Assembly: GCA_018435665.1 (NCBI GenBank)
Contig: JAHDND010000040.1
Span: 1 to 40,059 of the forward strand
DNA: 40,059 nucleotides
DNA from: Candidatus Thiosymbion sp.
Lineage (GTDB): Bacteria > Pseudomonadota > Gammaproteobacteria > Chromatiales > Chromatiaceae
Reading direction: 5' to 3'
The translations under genes were made by a program, and so were the position numbers. Shown piece by piece: positions 26,301 through 33,256 of the stretch (positions within the stretch are counted from its first letter, which is position 1; each line of letters opens with the position of its first letter). Below the pieces are notes generated by a model that had not been told where the DNA came from, ran no database searches, and worked only from the letters and a program-made list of their open reading frames with translations.

Positions 26301-27547
26301 TGGCTGGTGTACAGTCGGTCCTGATCCTGACAGCCGACGAAGGGTTGACCTACGACGAGCTGGAGCACGCCCAGTCCGCGGTCGCCCAGTACAGGTTCAT
26401 CGAGCCCAGTCCGGGCGCGCTGCACCTGGCATACGACATCGACTTCGCCAACCCTGGCATCCTGGCGGCGACCAATGACAATCAGGACGGCATCGCCCGC
26501 CACCTGCACGGCGTGTACCGTTCCCAGGCGCTCGATCCAGGCATGGCCCGGGACCTGATCGCCATCGAGGATCAGGGCAGCTACGCACGGGTCATGAATA
26601 CCCTGGGCGCCGAGCTCGCTGTCAATAACCAGACGGTCTCCCTGCTCTCGACGATTGCCTTCAACGATGCGCTCCTGAGCTGCGCCGAGCGGGCCGGTGA
26701 CTACCGCTTCTTCGACCAGGGGCAATGCGGCTGGCTGCGTCTGCGGGGTCAGCGCTTCACCCAACGGGAGACCCACGATAACCTGGGCTTCGACGAAAAC
26801 AGTTGGCAACTCGCCGGTGGCGGGCAGATCGACGTCGGCAACGACTGGCATCTGGGTGCAGCCCTCTCCTACGCGGGCCGCAGTCTCAACGCCGATGACA
26901 GCAATGCCAGCAGCGACGGTGGTCAATTCCAGGCCGGTATCTCGGCTAAACGCCGCTGGGGTGCCACCGAGCTGTCCAGCTCCCTGGCCATCGGATACGG
27001 TGACTTCGACAATGACCGGGTCCCGTGGCCCGGCGCCGTGGTCAACGGCACCCAGAAGCTATGGCTGTTCTCTGGTCAGGTGCGTATCGCCCATCTCCTC
27101 CAGTGGGGGCGCTGGGCCTTCAAGCCGCGCCTGGACCTCGGCGTCGATTACCTCACCATGGAGGCCTTCAACGAATCCGGAACGACCGATTTACGGCTGC
27201 ATATCGACGGACAAAGCGACACCTACTTCAACCTGCAACCGGCCATCGACATCGCCACCGAGATCGAGACCGCCAACGGCATCCTGATCCGGCCGAAGCT
27301 CACCCTGGGCATCACTCAATTCCTGGGCGACACCTCGCCAACGGTGTCCGGCCGTTTCGTCAGCGCTCCCGGGAATGTGCCCTCTTTCACGGCAAGCACC
27401 GGGCTGGACCAGACCCGCTTCGACGTTGCCGCCGCGGTGGACATCTTCACCCGCTCGGATCTGATGATACGCGCCGAGGTCTTCGGCAGCTTCTCAGACA
27501 ACTCCGAGAGCTATGGTGGCGGCTTGAAGATTGGGATGGAATTCTGA
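20357..27547 (+). CDS. Giant glycine-rich repeat autotransporter
   Basis: A 2396-residue type V secretion protein. The N-terminus has a signal peptide (basic MPPRSLRR, hydrophobic core, cut near LALAQ). The passenger, to about residue 1900, is about 25 imperfect units of roughly 60-90 residues. A unit typically reads GGxGGxGG, then V-x-V-x-N-x-G-x-I-x-T-x-G, then a variable [IV]xAQS[IV]GGGGG tail. This pattern is expected to form a long beta-helix or beta-roll. A linker follows, then a C-terminal beta-barrel (about 2120-2396) ending in EF, the terminal Phe typical of outer-membrane barrels. It probably acts as a surface adhesin or an aggregation factor. The ATG at 20357 has only a weak GGGT upstream. 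Monocistronic as far as seen. Confidence 0.85.
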   Translation: MPPRSLRRLPVSLAVLSATLTPLHSNLALAQCTATAHAPTATCSGDLSGGVVLFNVGTVTVDSLTAPIAPSLQTDGVLLANSPVVGGGTSISPGTILFTGGNYGVTTTGAAGVRVLIQGVDGWGGSGYTTDSNGTAVGESGQSGQTGLAATLVLTAPSLTSSAYDDPGQAPFLGYGVRVVSDGGNGGEGWAQPLDPNGGSTTTQKGGDSGDGGQGGTASANVQVPNLSLTGIGTGILVSSVGGSPGFTMRTDLVGMGSLIGGSGGDGGAGGAASADIAVANFNVTNGNGAGVLVQSLGASGGYGTSASNDGISTISQYASQGGDGGAGGNGGTAQLTGSLVLTAAATGPFDGVRVESIAGAGGGGGDASNSTGGTYGGKGGVGGMGGAASLGSPSGYFGARIGVSGDNARGVFVRSVGGAGGSGGTANSIDVAANGAQLGPGPGGDASVYLQGGVTTAGGESDAVIAQSVGGYFGQDGFGASTLSSGYGGQATAQLSLTSSSTYAVTTSGDTSDTVFVQSVGGGGGSAFTPLGTQVLGGTGDAGGNGGQAWTWISGNAGIFTSGRFARGIYVESLGGGGGNAGPSTGVNTIGASGGTGGDGGLAHADVSVPVVTTGDQSDGIVVASRGGGGGSAASATTFGVIGGNNGGRAGNGGTAELILSGAVSTQGDDADAVFIQSVGGGGGDGASVSSTGVIYDSAVGGSGGTGGNGGTVTLNGIDDLVEPGPIQTSGDRSRGILAQSIGGGGGNGGDATTLTVAGIDISHTVGGSAAGGGAGGAVSINSLAPITTKGHLSDGILAQSVGGGGGVGGMAIGSSTLGGFTLTHAVGGQGGAGGNGGQVGVDSSADITTSGSHAHGLLAQSIGGGGGHGGSAIGAISGTPFGVSITVGGGGSSGGSAGMVIVDTLGSIQTSGDGAKGILAQSIGGGGGDAGSLASSAGYADLAKIDLTTGGAGGPGGSGGMVSVIAGPVTTTGNNATAIYALSQGGGGGASSMAVSAQAGAIGTVNVTTGGAGGDGGVSSAVGLWTTDDVTTSGALSSAILAQSIGGGGGQALSSVSASVIDVGNVQITHGGAGGNGGQAGTVSVSTDDESTISTDGAFSSAIVAQSLGGQGGQGGFAAEFSANISAGTDGVTGQVGVTLGGAGGAGGKANNVTINNNSTINVSDIASFGILAQSIGGSGGDGGSIVAGNLDMSTKASINVDVELGGSGGNGSTAGTVTVDNYGAITTNAYDAIGLFGQSVGGSGGNGGSIHTLAVQIGPAAPESVTVSLGGAGGVGAVGNDVTLTNSGPITTYKGGSDGIYGQSIGGNGGRGGSTGYIGLNLTPPVNYSDSGFPLEISVNVGKGGGGGTGADAGNVEVKNYAAISTKGDHARGIFAQSVGGGGGDGGTASATSFALSDICNVGSGEYVCPESEPGFSISSTVQIGGNGALAGNGGAVTVDNSGTISTAGNMSHGIYAQSVGGGGGTGGDGSLGIEAWTSNTILNNLADIPSNFLPSFNSTDVAIGGTAGAAGDGGAVTVHNTGNITAAGPDPSIVQRYTGIADLPADAFLPLLAGGAGIYAQSVGGGGGNGGAGSSGLSATLTLGRAGSGGGNGGAVWVTNGGIITTGGLSGTGIFAQSVGGGGGSAGDVGLGFSDSWTQLNIGTGLGIQEDAGNGGDGGAVNVTSSGAITTTGQAADGIIAQSIGGSGGIAALSYSSALSTTVFAGSGGANGSGGDVYVEVDAPISVSGTGSVGVVAQSAGGAVVGNSSGTVKVEANADISATGSGGRGILVASSSYQNQATGAVTIGIAADATVSTGAQGAETVGVFGAGAGSSLQNHGTITSGNAASYAVRVSSPFTFSVQNDGTITGSMSGTDSSAITGIDSDQLQTDGGVNGAMFGVPSSIDLLNKPGGVVNAGPLLDVSHLTNQGTLAVGGQGQIGNTRLTGNLTQVDGGVLAVDLNPGGSGSAGLSDRLSIDGRADLGGRVVVNVVDPWQPMAGVQSVLILTADEGLTYDELEHAQSAVAQYRFIEPSPGALHLAYDIDFANPGILAATNDNQDGIARHLHGVYRSQALDPGMARDLIAIEDQGSYARVMNTLGAELAVNNQTVSLLSTIAFNDALLSCAERAGDYRFFDQGQCGWLRLRGQRFTQRETHDNLGFDENSWQLAGGGQIDVGNDWHLGAALSYAGRSLNADDSNASSDGGQFQAGISAKRRWGATELSSSLAIGYGDFDNDRVPWPGAVVNGTQKLWLFSGQVRIAHLLQWGRWAFKPRLDLGVDYLTMEAFNESGTTDLRLHIDGQSDTYFNLQPAIDIATEIETANGILIRPKLTLGITQFLGDTSPTVSGRFVSAPGNVPSFTASTGLDQTRFDVAAAVDIFTRSDLMIRAEVFGSFSDNSESYGGGLKIGMEF

Positions 27548-27884
27548 TCGGGCGGGGATCGGTTGACGGATTCCGCACCGATGGGGATCGCGGGGCCCGT
27601 CAGGCATAAGTACAACATGTAACCGGGGGCGCGGCCGAGGAGATTCCGTTTCCATAACCGTATCCGTTTTCATCGACAGTCCTCACCGCGGTCGTTAAGA
27701 TCGCCGAAGCCTTGCCGCCAGCCTTGGGCGGGTGCCCGCGCAACCTGTCCCTAATGAGCGTGTAAGTCGCCAGCAGCGTGTCTCTTCATCTGGGGAGCGT
27801 TGAGACCCCCTGATGAAAGTTCCCACTCAGGTGCCGCCCCAGAACAAGAACAGCGGCCCCATCCATTCCCCACCAGGAGACCCC
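27548..27884. other. Intergenic region with two hairpins upstream of metY
   Basis: A 337-bp gap. A weak 6-bp stem (27558-27563 with 27577-27582, ATCGGT/ACCGAT) lies just after the autotransporter stop, without a T-run. A second hairpin at 27785-27817 lies 67 bp before the metY start and is listed separately. No gene seen. Confidence 0.4.
27785..27817 (+). promoter_or_regulatory. Hairpin in the metY leader
   Basis: TTCATC (27785-27790) pairs with GATGAA (27812-27817) and GGGG (27792-27795) with CCCC (27806-27809), around a 10-nt loop. It could be an mRNA leader structure controlling this methionine gene. It does not match the SAM or SAH riboswitch consensus patterns I remember, so no riboswitch is claimed. 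Confidence 0.3.
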
Positions 27885-29159
27885 ATGAAGATCGAGACCT
27901 TGGCCATCCACGCCGGCTTTCAGCCCGACCCGACCACCAAGTCCGTCGCCACCCCCATCTATCAGACCACGTCCTACGCCTTCGACGACACCCAGCACGG
28001 GGCGGATCTCTTCGACCTCAAGGTGGCGGGCAACATCTACACCCGCATCATGAATCCCACCAGCGACGTGCTGGAAAAGCGGCTGACGGCCCTGGAGGGC
28101 GGCGTCGGCGGCCTGGCCCTGGCCTCGGGCATGGCGGCGGTGACCTACTCCCTCTTCACCATTTGCGAGAGCGGCGACAACGTCGTCACCACTTCGACCC
28201 TCTATGGCGGCACCTATAACCTCTTCGCCCACACCCTGCCGCAACTCGGCATCGAGATCCGCTTCGCCGCCCCCAACGACATCGCGGGCATGGCGGCCCT
28301 GATCGATTCGCGCACCAAGGCGGTCTTCTGCGAGTCCATCGGCAACCCGGCCGGCAATGTCGCCGACATCGGCGCCATGGCCGACATGGCTCATGCCCAC
28401 GGCATCCCCCTGATCGTCGACAACACCGTGCCCACCCCCTATCTGTGCCGGCCCTTCGAGCATGGCGCCGACATCGTCGTCCATGCCCTGACCAAGTACC
28501 TGGGCGGTCACGGCACCACCATCGGCGGCGCCCTGGTGGACTCTGGCAAGTTCCCCTGGGCCGAGCACAAGGCGCGCTTCCGCCGGCTCAACGAGCCCGA
28601 TGTCTCCTACCATGGCGTGGTCTACACCGAGGCCCTGGGCCCGGCGGCCTACATCGGCCGGGCGCGGGTGGTGCCCCTGCGCAACATGGGCGCCGCCATC
28701 TCGCCCTTTAACAGCTTCCTGATCCTCCAGGGCATCGAGACCCTGCACGTGCGCATGGATCGTCACTGCGAGAACGCCCTGGCGGTGGCCCGCTTCCTCC
28801 AGGAGCAGCCCCAGGTGGCCTGGGTGCGCTACGCCGGCCTGCCGGACCATCCGGACCACCACCTGGTCCACAAGTACATGGGCGGGCGCGCCTCCAGCAT
28901 CCTCTCCTTCGGCATCAAGGGCGGGCGCGAGGCCGGGGCCAAGTTCATCGACGCCCTGCAACTGGCGGTGCGCCTGGTCAACATCGGCGACGCCAAGACT
29001 CTGGCCTGCCACCCGGCCACCACCACCCATCGCCAACTCGCGCCCGCGGAACTGGCCCGCGCCGGGGTCTCGGAGGACATGGTCCGGCTGTCCATCGGCC
29101 TGGAGCATATCGACGACATCGTCGCCGACCTGGCGCAGGCCCTGGTGGCGGCGGGCTAG
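27885..29159 (+). CDS. metY: O-acetylhomoserine aminocarboxypropyltransferase/sulfhydrylase
   Basis: A 424-residue PLP enzyme of the Cys/Met-metabolism family that joins sulfide (or a thiol) to O-acetylhomoserine to give homocysteine. Family landmarks are the start IETLAIHAGFQPDPTT, YTRIMNPTSDVLEKRL, ALASGMAA, IVDNTVPTPYLCRPFEHGAD and the PLP lysine Lys204 in HALTKYLGGHG. The C-terminus HPATTTHRQLAPAELARAGV is typical. ATG 27885 is supported by AGGAG five bases upstream and by the usual family length (about 425); an in-frame ATG at 27813 would add 24 residues of low-quality sequence. In a sulfide-rich anaerobe it would draw directly on environmental sulfide. Convergent with the next gene across a strong hairpin. 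Confidence 0.92.
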   Translation: MKIETLAIHAGFQPDPTTKSVATPIYQTTSYAFDDTQHGADLFDLKVAGNIYTRIMNPTSDVLEKRLTALEGGVGGLALASGMAAVTYSLFTICESGDNVVTTSTLYGGTYNLFAHTLPQLGIEIRFAAPNDIAGMAALIDSRTKAVFCESIGNPAGNVADIGAMADMAHAHGIPLIVDNTVPTPYLCRPFEHGADIVVHALTKYLGGHGTTIGGALVDSGKFPWAEHKARFRRLNEPDVSYHGVVYTEALGPAAYIGRARVVPLRNMGAAISPFNSFLILQGIETLHVRMDRHCENALAVARFLQEQPQVAWVRYAGLPDHPDHHLVHKYMGGRASSILSFGIKGGREAGAKFIDALQLAVRLVNIGDAKTLACHPATTTHRQLAPAELARAGVSEDMVRLSIGLEHIDDIVADLAQALVAAG

Positions 29160-29169
29160 GCTGCCCGGT

Positions 29170-29192
29170 CGGAGGCGCTTATGGCGCCTCCG
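29170..29192. terminator. Bidirectional terminator hairpin between metY and a convergent gene
   Basis: CGGAGGCGC (29170-29178) is exactly complementary to GCGCCTCCG (29184-29192) with a TTATG loop. It lies between the stop of metY (29159) and the stop of the convergent gene (29198), the expected place for a shared terminator. The U-tract is weak on both strands. Confidence 0.6.
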
Positions 29193-29197
29193 GTACC

Positions 29198-29752
29198 TCA
29201 TTCAAAAAGATTGGCGAAGGCCTTGGCAAAGGTCTTGTAGGCCTCGTAACCGTCCTTGTCCATCACCTGGTCGATGACCCAGCGGTTTTCGGTCGCCTCC
29301 CCCATCAGCGTCTGGATCTCGAAGCCCAGGTGGCGGAGGAAGGGGTAGCTGGGGCCGTCCGGGGCCAGTTGATACTCGGCGTATTCGCCGGAGCGCAGAT
29401 TGAGCCGCTCGATGAAGGGGCTGCCGTAATCCCCCGGGCCCAGCAGGTCCTGGCTGTTGTCCTGGACGTGCTCGATGAGCTTGCGGGCCAGGGCGGTGAT
29501 GAGGACGCGGCGGTCGTCCGTCTCCAGGCGCTCCGCGGCCAGGCGATCGGCGATCTGGATGAGGAAGAGGAGATACTCCTGGATTACCCCCAGGCGCTGG
29601 GCGTCGTCCCGGTAGACGAAGCGCGCGCAATGCAGGGTGATGGCCTTGTCCATGGCGATGCGCCAGGCGATGTAGGCCAGGGCGCTGGCGATCTCCGGCA
29701 GGGAGCGCTCGGCCCCGTCGTCGTTCCAGTGACTCTTGATTCTCAGGGCCAC
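29198..29752 (-). CDS. Conserved protein of unknown function
   Basis: A 184-residue, probably cytoplasmic, acidic and mainly helical protein that I cannot assign to a family. It reads ALRIKSHWNDDGAERSLPEIASALAYIAWRIAMDKAITLH and is followed by an amphipathic middle with ARFVYRDD and RKLIEHVQDNSQD. It ends in AFANLFE. The GTG start at 29752 is chosen because AGGAG lies six bases upstream; the same frame runs open to 30304 but would overlap the divergent gene at 29954. It is divergent from that gene by about 200 bp. No membrane segment or catalytic motif is visible. Confidence 0.65.
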   Translation of the reverse strand: MALRIKSHWNDDGAERSLPEIASALAYIAWRIAMDKAITLHCARFVYRDDAQRLGVIQEYLLFLIQIADRLAAERLETDDRRVLITALARKLIEHVQDNSQDLLGPGDYGSPFIERLNLRSGEYAEYQLAPDGPSYPFLRHLGFEIQTLMGEATENRWVIDQVMDKDGYEAYKTFAKAFANLFE

Positions 29753-29953
29753 GGATAACTCCTCTTGGTTCTCTTGGTTGATGGCGAATGCCCACCATTT
29801 TAGGGGGCGGCGACACGTTCGACCCAGCTCACCTGGGCATAGTCCTGCACGGGGATCGTCCGCCTCGGGTCTTCCGGGGGCGAAAGCCCCGCGGATACCC
29901 TTATCCCGGCGGTCAGGTTGAACGACTCTATTGGCCTTGATGTGGAGGCGAGG

Positions 29954-31003
29954 ATGACCCCTGAAAACCGCCGCGCCCTGACGCGGCTCGTGCAACACAA
30001 CTGCCATATCTCCGACGCCCGCCATGGCGGCGACTACTCCCTCTGCGTCTATCTCCTGAAGATGCGGGAGTACTACCGCTGGGAACAGGGTCTGCCTTAC
30101 GGGGCCAGCCTGGGCAAGGACCAGGTCGGTCACTGGCTCGCCAGTCGCGAGCAACTCTGGGAAACCCTGGAAGACGCCGAGTTCGCGCCTCTGCCCATCG
30201 GCGACGAGGTCTTCGATCCCTTCGACACCGAGGGAATCAACCAGCGCCTCGCCCCCCACGGCCTGGCCTATGGCGGTGGCCTGGGCCATGGCGCCAAGCC
30301 CCACTTCGTGCTAGGCGACCTGGAGGGGACCAGGCGCCATGGCGATTACCAGGTCCTGATCATCGCCCGGGAGCATGCCCGCGACCTGACCGCCCCCCCG
30401 GCCATGACCCTGGGGTCCGGTATCACCCTGCGCCGCGAGTCCCTGCGGCGCCTGCTTTGGGAAAAGCTGGACACCTGGCGCTGGAGCCGGCCGGACAATG
30501 CCCTGGGGCGCGCCTTTGCCTGTTACCCCTTCGAGCAGGACCTCGAGGGGGCCCTGGAGGCCATGACCGACCGGGAGGTTCAGGCGGTGCTGCTCCATGA
30601 GGAGGGCGAATTCCGCGCCGGCCAGCTCCTGGGGGATGAGGCCTGGGGCCGGTTGCTGTTGGATCTGGTCCAGACCCCGGCGGAGATCATGGCGCGCGCG
30701 GTGCGGGATCACCTGGCGGATTGCCTCTGTACCCTGCCGGCCCTGGCCCGCCAGGCCGAGGCCCCGCCCCTGCATTTCTACCTCGGCAACCTGACCGCCA
30801 TGCGCAAGGAGCTCTTTCCCGGCCTGGTGCGGGCCTACGACGACTGGTTCCGCAGTGGTGATCCGGGTGCCATCCTCGATCTGGCCGAGCGTGGCGTCCA
30901 TCACTGGGAGCAACTGGCCCGGGAGATGCTCGCCCTTCATGTCCATCACGCCGAGGCGGCGGCGGTTCCCATCCGTCAACTGGTGATGGCGAACCGCCTC
31001 TGA
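29954..31003 (+). CDS. Conserved protein, probably Sfum_1244 family
   Basis: A 349-residue cytoplasmic protein whose start MTPENRRALTRLVQHNCHIS and segment LLKMREYYRWEQGLP match my memory of the Sfum_1244 family, an uncharacterised group found mostly in sulfur-metabolising and other proteobacteria. No catalytic motif is visible; His, Glu and Trp residues in the N-terminal 60 residues could bind metal or a cofactor. ATG 29954 is chosen over TTG 29918 because GGAGG lies five bases before it. Convergent with gluQ. A T-run at 31103-31109 may end its transcript. Confidence 0.65.
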   Translation: MTPENRRALTRLVQHNCHISDARHGGDYSLCVYLLKMREYYRWEQGLPYGASLGKDQVGHWLASREQLWETLEDAEFAPLPIGDEVFDPFDTEGINQRLAPHGLAYGGGLGHGAKPHFVLGDLEGTRRHGDYQVLIIAREHARDLTAPPAMTLGSGITLRRESLRRLLWEKLDTWRWSRPDNALGRAFACYPFEQDLEGALEAMTDREVQAVLLHEEGEFRAGQLLGDEAWGRLLLDLVQTPAEIMARAVRDHLADCLCTLPALARQAEAPPLHFYLGNLTAMRKELFPGLVRAYDDWFRSGDPGAILDLAERGVHHWEQLAREMLALHVHHAEAAAVPIRQLVMANRL

Positions 31004-31102
31004 GCACTTGTGACCTCTGGGAACTGGTGAACAATTCCTTTGCCGCCCAGCTACCGAGGTGCTGTCTCCTTGTCATTGAAGATGCCCAGGAGGCTGATCG
31101 GG

Positions 31103-31109
31103 TTTTTTT
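31103..31109 (+). terminator. T-run after the Sfum_1244-like gene
   Basis: Seven consecutive T residues lie about 100 bp after the stop and just before the convergent gluQ end. A preceding CCC/GGG stem is weak, so this is only a possible terminator. Confidence 0.3.
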
Positions 31110-31122
31110 CATAGCTTCCGAT

Positions 31123-32202
31123 TCAGGCCACCAGAGGGATAACCGCCTCTTGGGGGACCCGCGCCAAGTCCCAGCGGCCCAGGGCCATTGACCAGAATTC
31201 CGCCGGCGTAACCGGTCGCTCCGTCAGGGCCGGCTGACCGAGGAAGGCCCAGGCCCGGAGCAGGGCGGGAAGGGGGTCGCGGGGATCGACAGGGGCGGCG
31301 GCGTCGCTCTTGCTCAACTTGCGACCCTGGCGGTCCCGGGCCAGGGGCAGGTGGGCGTGGGTGGGGGTGGGCAGGCCAAGGTGGCGCTGCAGGAGCATCT
31401 GCCGCGGCGTGGAGCGGGTGAGATCCGCCCCGCGGACGACATCGGTGATGGCCTGAAAGGCGTCATCCACCACCACCGCCAGTTGGTAGGCGAAGAGGCC
31501 ATCGGCCCGGCGCAGGACGAAATCGCCGACCTCGGTGACCAGGTTCTGGCTCACCGGACCCTGCACCCGGTCGTGAAAGGCGATGGGTGGGGTCTCGACC
31601 CGTAGGCGAAGCGCCGCCCGCCTGGATGTAACCGGGGAGATTGGAGGTGCGGTGACCGGCGAGGAGCTGGGCGAGGAGATCGGCGTCGCCACCGGCGGGG
31701 AAACTGACGCGGTGACCAGCGAGGAAACTGGCTCGGGGGCCGGCACGGTGGCGGGCGAGAAGACCGGCACGGGAGGCGCGCCGGGGGATACGGCAGGGGG
31801 GTCCCAAGTCTGGGGGGGACGGCAGGTACCAGGATAGATCGGGCCTTCGGGTCCCACCGCGGACGCCGCCGCGGCGATTTCACGACGGCTGCAACCGCAG
31901 GGGTAGGTCAGCCCGGAGGCCTGGAGCTGGGCCAGGGCCGCCGCATAGGCCGCGGCGCGGCGGCTCTGATAGAGGACCTCGCCATCCCAGGCGAAGCCAA
32001 AGGCCTCCAGGGTGCGCAGGATGTCGGCGGCGGCGCCCGGGACCTCACGGGGCCGGTCCAGGTCCTCCATGCGCACCAGCCATTCTCCGCCCCGGACGCG
32101 GGCCTCGGCGAAGCTGCCGACCGCGGCCACCAGGGAGCCAAAGTGCAGGGGGCCAGTGGGGGAGGGGGCGAATCGCCCCCGGTAAGGGCCGCTCCCACTC
32201 AC
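31123..32202 (-). CDS. gluQ: Glutamyl-Q tRNA(Asp) synthetase with a Pro/Ser/Val insertion
   Basis: A 359-residue GluQ-RS, which attaches glutamate to the queuosine base at the wobble position of tRNA-Asp. The ATP-binding HIGH-like motif is PSPTGPLHFGSL (13-24) and the KMSKS-like motif is GRKLSKSD (293-300). The zinc site is Cys102 and Cys104 in YPCGCSRREI plus Tyr123 and Cys127 in YPGTC. The anticodon-binding domain of GluRS is absent, as expected. Residues about 134-192 (nt about 31627-31803) are an unusual low-complexity insert of repeated SPV, VTA and PPV runs, placed right after the zinc site. Without it the length matches ordinary GluQ-RS of about 300. It follows dksA by 42 bp, the conserved gammaproteobacterial order. 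Confidence 0.92.
   Translation of the reverse strand: MSGSGPYRGRFAPSPTGPLHFGSLVAAVGSFAEARVRGGEWLVRMEDLDRPREVPGAAADILRTLEAFGFAWDGEVLYQSRRAAAYAAALAQLQASGLTYPCGCSRREIAAAASAVGPEGPIYPGTCRPPQTWDPPAVSPGAPPVPVFSPATVPAPEPVSSLVTASVSPPVATPISSPSSSPVTAPPISPVTSRRAALRLRVETPPIAFHDRVQGPVSQNLVTEVGDFVLRRADGLFAYQLAVVVDDAFQAITDVVRGADLTRSTPRQMLLQRHLGLPTPTHAHLPLARDRQGRKLSKSDAAAPVDPRDPLPALLRAWAFLGQPALTERPVTPAEFWSMALGRWDLARVPQEAVIPLVA
31627..31803 (-). repeat. Low-complexity insertion inside gluQ
   Basis: About 177 bp in frame encode mostly Pro, Ser, Val, Thr and Ala, with recurring runs such as VSSLVTASVSPPVATP and SSPVTAPPISPVTS. On the plus strand the DNA shows short imperfect repeats such as ggtgaccggcgagga and ggtgaccagcgagga, suggesting growth by slippage. 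Reading frame and downstream catalytic motifs are intact. Confidence 0.75.
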
Positions 32203-32244
32203 CGGCGCATCGGGCTAGCGGCGCGGTAACCGTTTGGCGGCGGA

Positions 32245-32679
32245 TTAGCCGCGCTGCTTCTCCCGGATTTCGTCGAGGGTCTTGCAATCGATGCACAGGG
32301 TAGCGGTCGGCCGGGCCTCAAGGCGACGGATGCCAATCTCCACGCCACAGGCCTCGCAGTAGCCATACTCATGGCTGTCGAGGCTCTCCAGGGCCTCGTC
32401 GATCTTCTTGATCAGTTTGCGCTCGCGATCCCGGGTGCGCAGTTCCAGGCTGAACTCCGACTCCTGGGTGGCGCGGTCGTTTGGATCGGGGAAATTGGTC
32501 GCCTCGTCCTGCATATGGTGAACGGTACGGTCCACCTCTTCCATGAGGCTGTGCTTCCAGGCGATCAGGATCTCCCGGAAGTGCTCCTCCTGGGCGGGGC
32601 TCATGTAATCCTCGTCGCTGGCGGCCTGGTAAGGCTCGAAACCAAAGACCGTCGCACCCTGCTTGTCTGCCACGCTCAT
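32245..32679 (-). CDS. dksA: RNA polymerase-binding transcription factor DksA
   Basis: A 144-residue DksA that enters the secondary channel of RNA polymerase and, with ppGpp, controls rRNA and amino-acid promoters. The coiled-coil tip carries DPNDRATQE with Asp65 and Asp68, equivalent to the two essential tip aspartates of E. coli DksA. The zinc finger is Cys108-x2-Cys111 and Cys129-x2-Cys132. The ATG at 32679 has GGAGG about five bases upstream on the minus strand. It lies just before gluQ, as in many gammaproteobacteria, and probably shares a transcript with it. Confidence 0.96.
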   Translation of the reverse strand: MSVADKQGATVFGFEPYQAASDEDYMSPAQEEHFREILIAWKHSLMEEVDRTVHHMQDEATNFPDPNDRATQESEFSLELRTRDRERKLIKKIDEALESLDSHEYGYCEACGVEIGIRRLEARPTATLCIDCKTLDEIREKQRG

Positions 32680-32917
32680 GCCAGTCCTCCCGAAAGGGGT
32701 GTGGGATGTTCCCTGCGCTGGCGAAGCAACTTGAGCGCCAGGCTAGGTACGTTTCGCTGGAAAAGCCCGGCTTTTTATCAAATTAGTAACGTAGGGGCAA
32801 CCGGAATTTGCTAGATGTCACCCGACCCGGGGCAACCGAAAATGGATCGGTGATGACTGAGACTCAAAGTCTGGGCGTTTTGGCAATAGGGGGCGACGGT
32901 TAGCCGCGGAGTCCGTC

Positions 32918-33139
32918 ATGCCTCCTAGTCACGATCCCAAGCCGGCCCTGTTCGCCCAACTGGCGGTCGTCGCCCGGGCTGTGGGGCATGGCTCCCGCCT
33001 GGAACTGCTGGATTACCTCGCCCAGGGGGAGCGCAGCGTCGAGGACCTGGCCCAGGTCGCCGGGCTGTCCATCGCCAATACCTCCAAGCACTTGCAGCAA
33101 CACAAGGCGGCAGGGCTGGTGCAGGCGCCGCGCGCGTGA
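32918..33139 (+). pseudogene. Truncated ArsR-family regulator
   Basis: A 73-residue fragment with the helix-turn-helix of an ArsR/SmtB repressor. HGSRLELLDYLAQGERSVEDLA leads into a recognition helix region with SIANTSKHLQQHKAAGLV. The family normally continues with a beta-wing (RREGKRVYY-like) and often about 30-40 more residues or a rhodanese domain; here the frame ends at AGLVQAPRA. No shifted continuation of the wing is visible in the next bases, so it looks cut rather than frameshifted. It directly precedes the hsd operon, which probably joined here. Whether the stub still binds DNA is unclear. Confidence 0.6.
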
Positions 33140-33256
33140 AAAGCGGGAGAAATCGGGCAGGCTCTCTCCGGGGATGGCTTGATCGAGAGCCAGACAAATA
33201 GTTGCGGGTTACAATCGGGCTTTCTGCTAAACCAACCGGTTCGCACAACAAGAAGA

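Noticed and set aside
27786..29201. Minus-strand 471-residue ORF opposite metY
   Set aside because: Composition (Gly/Val/Asp-rich) and lack of motifs mark it as a shadow of metY.
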